Assembly (NCBI GenBank): GCA_030616265.1
Contig: JAUWXS010000053.1
Coordinates: forward strand, 1-5,439
DNA from: Dehalococcoidia bacterium
GTDB lineage: Bacteria > Chloroflexota > Dehalococcoidia > Dehalococcoidales > BS750m-G39
Length of the DNA stretch: 5,439 bases
Direction of reading: 5' to 3'
Below the pieces are notes generated by a model that was not told the DNA's origin, did not search any database, and was given only the letters and a program-made list of their open reading frames with translations. Every line of letters starts with the position of its first letter. Position 1 is the first letter of the stretch. Made by a program: the position numbers and the translations under genes. Below are positions 1 through 5,439 of this stretch, piece by piece.

Positions 1-2
1 CA

Positions 3-83
3 TCAACATAATAGCAGGAGTTTCAGCAATTTGTCAATCTGCTTTTTGAGGATGTCCAGAAGTTTATCCTGAATGCTTGCCAT
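3..83 (-). CDS. Possible 26-residue amphipathic small ORF downstream of secA
   Basis: I do not recognise this ORF. It starts at ATG 83-81, 20 nt after the secA stop, and ends at TGA 5-3. The peptide begins MASIQDKLLDILKK and continues with a Leu/Lys-rich stretch that ends in four leucines and a cysteine. The spacing of I/L against D/K residues fits an amphipathic helix of about 20 residues with a hydrophobic C-terminal end. A perfect AAGGAGG (90-84) precedes it but abuts the ATG with no spacer, which is poor for initiation at that codon. The ribosome-binding site might therefore serve another start or be fortuitous. The stop overlaps an ATG (TGATG, 5-1), an arrangement typical of translational coupling to a following gene that would lie outside the window. 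It could be a real small peptide, a leader, or the shadow of a gene whose body is not visible. Confidence 0.3.
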   Translation of the reverse strand: MASIQDKLLDILKKQIDKLLKLLLLC

Positions 84-103
84 CCTCCTTCACACATCAT
101 GTC

Positions 104-2743
<2,640 letters not shown>

Positions 2744-2746
2744 AGC

Positions 2747-3694
2747 TCACCCCTGCTCAAACATAGCACCTATAGACAGACCGGTATGGATGCGGTGGAT
2801 GGCTTCACCCAGTAGCGGGGCTATGGGCAGAACGGTAATCTTATCCAGTTTCTTCTTGCCCGCCACAGGGACGGTGTCGGTGACCACCACCTCTTTTATC
2901 GGCGAGGAGGCTATTTTCTGGATGGCCGAACCGGAGAATATGGGGTGGGTGCAGCAGGCGTAAATCTCTTTGACGCCGCGCTTTTCCAGCGCCGAGACGA
3001 CGCTTATCAGGGAGCCAGCGGTGTCTATCTCGTCGTCTACGGTAAGCGCTACCTTGCCTTCCACCTCACCGATGACATTCATCGTTTCCGCCTTGTCGAC
3101 ATTACCCACCCGCCTCTTTTCCACGATAGCCAGGGGGGCATTAAGGTTGGCGGCTAGGTCCCGCGCTCGCTTGGTCGCGCCGATATCGGAGGCAACCACC
3201 ACCAGGTCATCAAGCCCCTTTTCCTTAAAATAGCGGCTGAGAAGGTAAAGGGCGGTCAGCTCGTCAACCGGTATGTTAAAGAAGCCCTGAATCTGGGCGG
3301 CGTGCAGGTCCACGGTGAGCAGGCGGTTAGCCCCGGCTACGGTGAGCAGGTCGGCTACCAGCCTGGCCGTTATCGGCACCCGGGGCTGGTCTTTCTTATC
3401 GGTGCGCCCGTAGCCGTAATAGGGGACGACGGCAGTGATGCGCCCCGCCGATGCCCTCTTTAGGGCGTCAATCAGGATAAGCAACTCAACCAGGTTGTTA
3501 TTGACCGGTGAGCAGAGGGGCTGAATAACAAAGGTATCTCTCTGGCGGACGTTCTCCAGGATGCGAACAAAGATATTCTCGTTAGCGAAGGTTAAGACCT
3601 CGCACTTGCCCGCTGGTATTTTCAGGTATTTAGCCACCGCCCGGGCCAGGGCGGGGTGGGCATTGCCGGTGAATACCTTTAGCTCATCCATCAC
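2747..3694 (-). CDS. prs: Ribose-phosphate pyrophosphokinase (PRPP synthetase, class I type)
   Basis: This cytosolic enzyme transfers pyrophosphate from ATP to ribose 5-phosphate, making PRPP for purine, pyrimidine, NAD, histidine and tryptophan synthesis. The 315 residues match the usual length. Visible are: the N-terminal FANEN segment (36-40); the conserved block ENVRQRDTFVIQPL followed by CSPVNNNLVELL (47-72); the ATP-binding loop region PYYGYGRTDKK (91-101); the metal/substrate segment VDLHAAQIQGFF (128-139, with His131); the catalytic flexible-loop KRR (193-195); and the PRPP-binding loop VDDEIDTAGS (219-228). The ATP loop reads GRTDKK where family members usually have ARQDRK, a mild deviation. 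The start is uncertain between GTG 3694 and the adjacent ATG 3691. Both are served by AGGAGG at 3706-3701, at 6 and 9 nt spacing. prs has its own probable promoter and is followed after 3 nt by secA. Confidence 0.97.
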   Translation of the reverse strand: MMDELKVFTGNAHPALARAVAKYLKIPAGKCEVLTFANENIFVRILENVRQRDTFVIQPLCSPVNNNLVELLILIDALKRASAGRITAVVPYYGYGRTDKKDQPRVPITARLVADLLTVAGANRLLTVDLHAAQIQGFFNIPVDELTALYLLSRYFKEKGLDDLVVVASDIGATKRARDLAANLNAPLAIVEKRRVGNVDKAETMNVIGEVEGKVALTVDDEIDTAGSLISVVSALEKRGVKEIYACCTHPIFSGSAIQKIASSPIKEVVVTDTVPVAGKKKLDKITVLPIAPLLGEAIHRIHTGLSIGAMFEQG

Positions 3695-3700
3695 TGGTTG

Positions 3701-3706
3701 CCTCCT
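3701..3706 (-). promoter_or_regulatory. prs ribosome-binding site (start ambiguity)
   Basis: Minus-strand AGGAGG is a perfect anti-16S match. It lies 6 nt before GTG 3694 and 9 nt before ATG 3691, so it supports either of two adjacent in-frame starts. The two give proteins of 315 and 314 residues. Confidence 0.8.
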
Positions 3707-3726
3707 CTTAAATGCGGCTTTAACTC

Positions 3727-3735
3727 ATTATAGCA
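3727..3735 (-). promoter_or_regulatory. Extended -10 promoter for prs-secA
   Basis: Reading the minus strand, the sequence is TGC TATAAT: a perfect -10 hexamer (3732-3727) preceded by the TGn extended -10 motif (3735-3733). No good TTGACA lies 16-18 nt upstream; the region at the right distance reads about ATGAGC. Extended -10 promoters often tolerate a weak -35. The transcript would start near 3720 and give a leader of about 25 nt that includes the AGGAGG site. This is motif-based inference. Confidence 0.65.
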
Positions 3736-3792
3736 CTATTATTTGTCTGGCTCATCCCCCTTTAGCCCTCTTGTTAGCGGAGGTTGTTTCGT

Positions 3793-3809
3793 CCCACCCT
3801 GACCCACCC
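3793..3809 (-). other. Compact G-quadruplex motif upstream of the prs promoter
   Basis: The minus strand, which is the coding strand of prs, reads GGG T GGG TCA GGG T GGG. These are four G-triplets with loops of 1, 3 and 1 nt, an almost ideal quadruplex-forming pattern. It lies about 58 nt upstream of the prs -10 extended motif and at the outer end of repeat element A. The motif itself is directly visible. Folding in the cell, or any effect on prs transcription, is inference. Confidence 0.6.
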
Positions 3810-3812
3810 TAC

Positions 3813-3827
3813 AGGGGTTAGACCCCT
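3813..3827. repeat. Short hairpin, second arm of element A
   Basis: The arms AGGGGT (3813-3818) and ACCCCT (3822-3827) form a 6 bp perfect stem with a 3-nt loop. It takes the position of the second hairpin in the two-hairpin plan but is shorter than its counterpart in element B. Confidence 0.55.
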
Positions 3828-3842
3828 ATATACCCTTTATTT

Positions 3843-3911
3843 GGGGTTTTAAAGGGGGCGAAGCCCCCTTTTACCTTAAAGGGCGGTGGGTGGGAATAAA
3901 TAAAATTGGGG
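3843..3911 (-). repeat. Repeat arm homologous to 5295-5365, inverted copy
   Basis: The reverse complement of this stretch aligns to 5295-5365 with about 61 identities in 71 columns and two single-base gaps (counted by eye). Shared landmarks in order are: CCCC, ATTTTAT, TATTCCC, CCCACCGCCC, AAGGTAAA, a 9 bp G/C-rich hairpin with a triloop, TTAAA and CCCC. The copies stand in opposite orientations on either side of glyA. The homology extends 17 nt outside the terminal CCCACCC-type repeat, so the true element boundary is uncertain. Confidence 0.8.
3851..3871 (-). terminator. Strong hairpin downstream of glyA, possible terminator
   Basis: On the minus strand AAAGGGGGC pairs with GCCCCCTTT around a TTC triloop, a perfect 9 bp stem. 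It lies about 80 nt after the glyA stop and before the prs promoter, where a terminator would be expected. The tail after the stem is TTTAAAACCCC rather than a true T-run, so intrinsic termination may be inefficient. Because the hairpin is part of a repeat element, its first role may be in the repeat, with any termination incidental. Confidence 0.45.
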
Positions 3912-3912
3912 T

Positions 3913-3937
3913 GGGGAAGGACTCCTTCAGAATGACG
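3913..3937 (-). repeat. Short palindrome with TCATTCTGA motif after glyA
   Basis: The minus strand reads CGTCATTCTGA followed by a 13-base odd palindrome, GAAGGAGTCCTTC (3928-3916), and CCC. It begins 13 nt after the glyA stop codon. GTCATTCTGA followed by an AAG(A/G)A-type run is, from memory, a common core of short interspersed repeats in many bacterial genomes, so this may be a remnant of a second dispersed repeat family. The short palindrome could also pause or end transcription weakly. Confidence 0.4.
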
Positions 3938-3950
3938 TATTGTATTTGGC

Positions 3951-5195
3951 TCAGTCGTCGATGCCGGGCACCGGGAAGCGTGAGCATATCTCGCCGACCT
4001 CCTGGCTTGCCTTTTTCTGAGTACTGGCGTCGTCAATATTGCTGATTACTCTAATAACCAGCGAGGCAATCTTTTTCATTTCTTCTTTGCCGAAGCCCCG
4101 CGTGGTCACGGCGGGGGTGCCCAGTCTGATGCCCCCGGTTATCATGGGCGAGTTCCGGTCAAAGGGGACGGTGTTGCGGTTGACCACGATGCCGACCTTG
4201 CCTAGAGCCTCCTCGGCTTGCTTACCGGTGACGCCGGTCTCGGCCAGGTCGACCAGCACCATGTGGCTATCGGTGCCGCCCGATATTAGGCGCAGCCCCT
4301 GCTTTTTCAGCTCGGCGGCTAGAACCTGGGCGTTGTCCAGCACCGCCCGTTGGTAGTCGACAAATCCGGGCTGCATCGCCTCAAGAAAGCAGACGGCTTT
4401 GGCGGCGATAACCTGCATCAACGGCCCCCCCTGCATCTGGGGGAAGACACCGTCGTCTATTGCCGGAGCAAAGTCTTTCTGGCAGAGGATAAAGCCGCTT
4501 CTTGGCCCGCGCAGCGTCTTATGCGTCGTCGAGGTTATCACCTCGGAGTAGGGGATGGGGGTGGGGTGTAAGCCCACCGCCACCAAGCCGGCGATGTGAG
4601 CCATATCCACCATCAGCTTTGCCCCCACCATATCGGCGATATTTCTAAAGCGCTCGAAGTCGATAATGCGGGGGTAGGCGCTGGCTCCAGCCACAATCAG
4701 CCTGGGCTGGTGCTTTTTTGCCAGCTTTTCAATCTCTTGGTAGTCAAGCCGTTCCGTTTCCCGGTTAACGCCGTAGGGGATGAAGTTGTAGGACTTACCC
4801 GAAAAGCTGACCTTGTCGCCGTGAGTGAGGTGGCCGCCGTGAGCCAGGCTCATGCCCATTACGGTATCGCCGTACTCCAGCAGGGCGTAGTACGAGGCCA
4901 TGTTGGCCTGAGCCCCGCTGTGGGGCTGGACATTGGCGTGCTCGGCGTGAAAGAGCTCCTTGGCCCGCTCGATAGCCAGGCTTTCCACGATATCCATATT
5001 TTCACAGCCGCCGTAGTAGCGCTTGCCGGGGTAGCCTTCGGAGTATTTATCGGTCAGGAACGAGCCTTCGGCTTGGATAACCGCCCGGCTGGCGTAGTTC
5101 TCGGAGGCGATGAGGTTTATGGTTTCTTTTTGTCTTTTACCTTCCAGGGCTATGGCACGGCTGATTTCGGGGTCGACTTTGCTTAGAAAATCCAT
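3951..5195 (-). CDS. glyA: Serine hydroxymethyltransferase
   Basis: This cytosolic PLP enzyme interconverts serine plus tetrahydrofolate with glycine plus 5,10-methylene-tetrahydrofolate, the main one-carbon source. The 414 residues are full length. Visible are: N-terminal LIASENYAS (28-36); YSEGYPGKRYYGG (51-63), which contributes active-site Tyr and Glu residues; AHGGHLTHG (118-126, with the PLP-stacking histidine at 122); VDMAHIAGLVA (196-206, with Asp197 and His200); the PLP lysine K226 in STTHKTLRGPRSG (222-234); and the substrate carboxylate-binding arginine R357 in GGIRLGTPA. The C-terminus ends normally in SRFPVPGI. The ATG at 5195 is preceded by AGGAG with a 5-nt spacer and lies about 20 nt downstream of a predicted start point. 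Inverted copies of one repeat flank the gene. No key residue is missing. Confidence 0.98.
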   Translation of the reverse strand: MDFLSKVDPEISRAIALEGKRQKETINLIASENYASRAVIQAEGSFLTDKYSEGYPGKRYYGGCENMDIVESLAIERAKELFHAEHANVQPHSGAQANMASYYALLEYGDTVMGMSLAHGGHLTHGDKVSFSGKSYNFIPYGVNRETERLDYQEIEKLAKKHQPRLIVAGASAYPRIIDFERFRNIADMVGAKLMVDMAHIAGLVAVGLHPTPIPYSEVITSTTHKTLRGPRSGFILCQKDFAPAIDDGVFPQMQGGPLMQVIAAKAVCFLEAMQPGFVDYQRAVLDNAQVLAAELKKQGLRLISGGTDSHMVLVDLAETGVTGKQAEEALGKVGIVVNRNTVPFDRNSPMITGGIRLGTPAVTTRGFGKEEMKKIASLVIRVISNIDDASTQKKASQEVGEICSRFPVPGIDD

Positions 5196-5221
5196 TTCTT
5201 CTCCTCTTCTTCTCTGGCTAA

Positions 5222-5250
5222 AGTCTACAACTGCGCTAAGTTAGTGTCAA
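5222..5250 (-). promoter_or_regulatory. Sigma-70-type promoter for glyA
   Basis: The minus strand shows a perfect -35 TTGACA (5250-5245), a 17-nt spacer and -10 TAGACT (5227-5222), which matches TATAAT at four of six positions. The predicted start lies near 5214, giving a leader of about 20 nt that holds the ribosome-binding site and leaves no room for a riboswitch. The hexamers and spacing are directly visible. Use in the cell is inferred. Confidence 0.7.
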
Positions 5251-5294
5251 CAAAGGGAGGGAGTGTTTACCGGGTTTTTTATCCGCCCCGCGCC

Positions 5295-5365
5295 CCCCGA
5301 TTTTATCTATTCCCGCCCACCGCCCTTTTAAGGTAAAGAGGGGCTACGCCCCTCTTAAACACCCC
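5295..5365 (+). repeat. Repeat arm homologous to 3843-3911
   Basis: This is the plus-oriented partner of the arm downstream of glyA, at about 86% identity by eye. It contains CCCACCGCCC, AAGGTAAA and a 9 bp hairpin with arms 5336-5344 (AAGAGGGGC) and 5348-5356 (GCCCCTCTT) around a TAC triloop. Relative to the other copy, two adjacent stem positions differ on both arms so that pairing is kept. It lies upstream of the glyA promoter. Confidence 0.8.
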
Positions 5366-5438
5366 TTAGACTACATAATGATTTGGGGGAGTTAAAGAGG
5401 GGGCTTTGCCCCCTCTGGAAAAGACCTTTGTGGGTGGG
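5312..5438 (+). repeat. Repeat element B, near-palindromic pair of hairpins
   Basis: The element runs from CCCGCCC (5312-5318) to GGGTGGG (5432-5438), an inverted repeat with one mismatch, and contains two triloop hairpins at 5336-5356 and 5396-5416. The two halves are themselves inverted copies: the left reads GCCCCTCTTAAACACCCC after its loop, and the right reads GGGGGAGTTAAAGAGGGGGC before its loop. The centre is an AT-rich spacer around 5366-5384. The plan resembles BIMEs (paired inverted REP units) or a MITE. The right end reaches the window edge, so the element may continue. Confidence 0.6.
5396..5416. repeat. Second hairpin of element B
   Basis: AGAGGGGGC (5396-5404) and GCCCCCTCT (5408-5416) form a perfect 9 bp stem with a TTT triloop. 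If a gene lies upstream beyond 5439 on the minus strand, this and the neighbouring hairpin could also end its transcript. No T-run follows on either strand. Confidence 0.65.
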
Positions 5439-5439
5439 C

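Larger units (their letters stand above)
3803..3894 (-). repeat. Repeat element A, two-hairpin core with terminal inverted repeats
   Basis: This 92 bp segment between glyA and prs is bounded by a perfect 7 bp inverted repeat, CCCACCC (3803-3809) and GGGTGGG (3888-3894). It contains two hairpins, at 3813-3827 and 3851-3871. The same plan of outer CCC(A/G)CCC...GGGTGGG ends and two G/C-rich triloop hairpins recurs upstream of glyA (element B), so it looks like a mobile or dispersed REP/MITE-like unit. No transposase is present here, so any mobility would have to be supplied in trans. Confidence 0.55.

Noticed and set aside
1..83. The small ORF as the 5' part of prfB (release factor 2) with its programmed frameshift, since prfB often follows secA.
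   Set aside because: The TGA is preceded by TGT rather than CTT, no internal AGGGGG-type stimulator lies just upstream, and the peptide does not resemble the RF2 N-terminus. The following sequence is outside the window, so this cannot be fully excluded.
3793..3911. CRISPR array or tandem repeat array.
   Set aside because: There are no regularly spaced identical repeats. The repetition is of hairpin arms and G/C tracts within one element.
4596..5186. Long open frame on the plus strand antisense to glyA.
   Set aside because: It is opposite a highly conserved glyA frame, has no recognisable domain, and shows no convincing ribosome-binding site.
5270..5280. Rho-independent terminator on the plus strand suggested by CCGGG followed by TTTTTT.
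   Set aside because: No stem of useful length precedes the T-run, and no plus-strand gene ends here.
5196..5311. Glycine or other riboswitch in front of glyA.
   Set aside because: The predicted promoter leaves a leader of only about 20 nt, and no aptamer-like structure is visible.

Overview
The window looks like an ordinary chromosomal housekeeping segment. It is probably from a member of the Chloroflexota, perhaps class Dehalococcoidia. I infer this from the flavour of the three proteins, in particular a roughly 30-residue insert in the SecA nucleotide-binding domain of a kind I associate with that phylum, and from the gene set. No search was possible, so the taxonomy is tentative. All recognised genes lie on the minus strand, so transcription runs from right to left.

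Layout in the direction of transcription. (1) 5439-5196 is a gene-free 244 bp stretch. It carries a two-hairpin, near-palindromic repeat element (about 5295-5438, cut by the window edge) and then a near-consensus sigma-70-type promoter. (2) 5195-3951 is glyA, serine hydroxymethyltransferase. (3) 3950-3695 is a 256 bp intergenic stretch. It holds a short palindromic repeat just after glyA, an inverted second copy of the repeat element, a compact G-quadruplex motif and an extended -10 promoter. (4) 3694-2747 is prs, ribose-phosphate pyrophosphokinase. (5) 2743-104 is secA, the preprotein translocase ATPase, which starts 3 nt after the prs stop and is therefore very likely in the same operon. (6) 83-3 is a possible 26-residue amphipathic, leucine-rich small ORF that begins 20 nt after secA. 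Its stop overlaps an ATG at the window edge.

Functionally, GlyA supplies glycine and 5,10-methylene-tetrahydrofolate, and Prs supplies PRPP. Both feed nucleotide synthesis, and PRPP also feeds histidine, tryptophan and NAD synthesis. SecA powers protein export. glyA appears to have its own promoter. prs and secA form a tight pair behind a second promoter.

The most notable content is not protein-coding. Two diverged copies of one repeat flank glyA in inverted orientation, with about 86% identity over 71 aligned columns. The hairpin stem in the repeat shows two compensated base-pair changes between copies, which suggests that the fold, rather than the primary sequence, is maintained. I found no CRISPR array, RNA gene, transposase or obvious new multi-gene system in the window.
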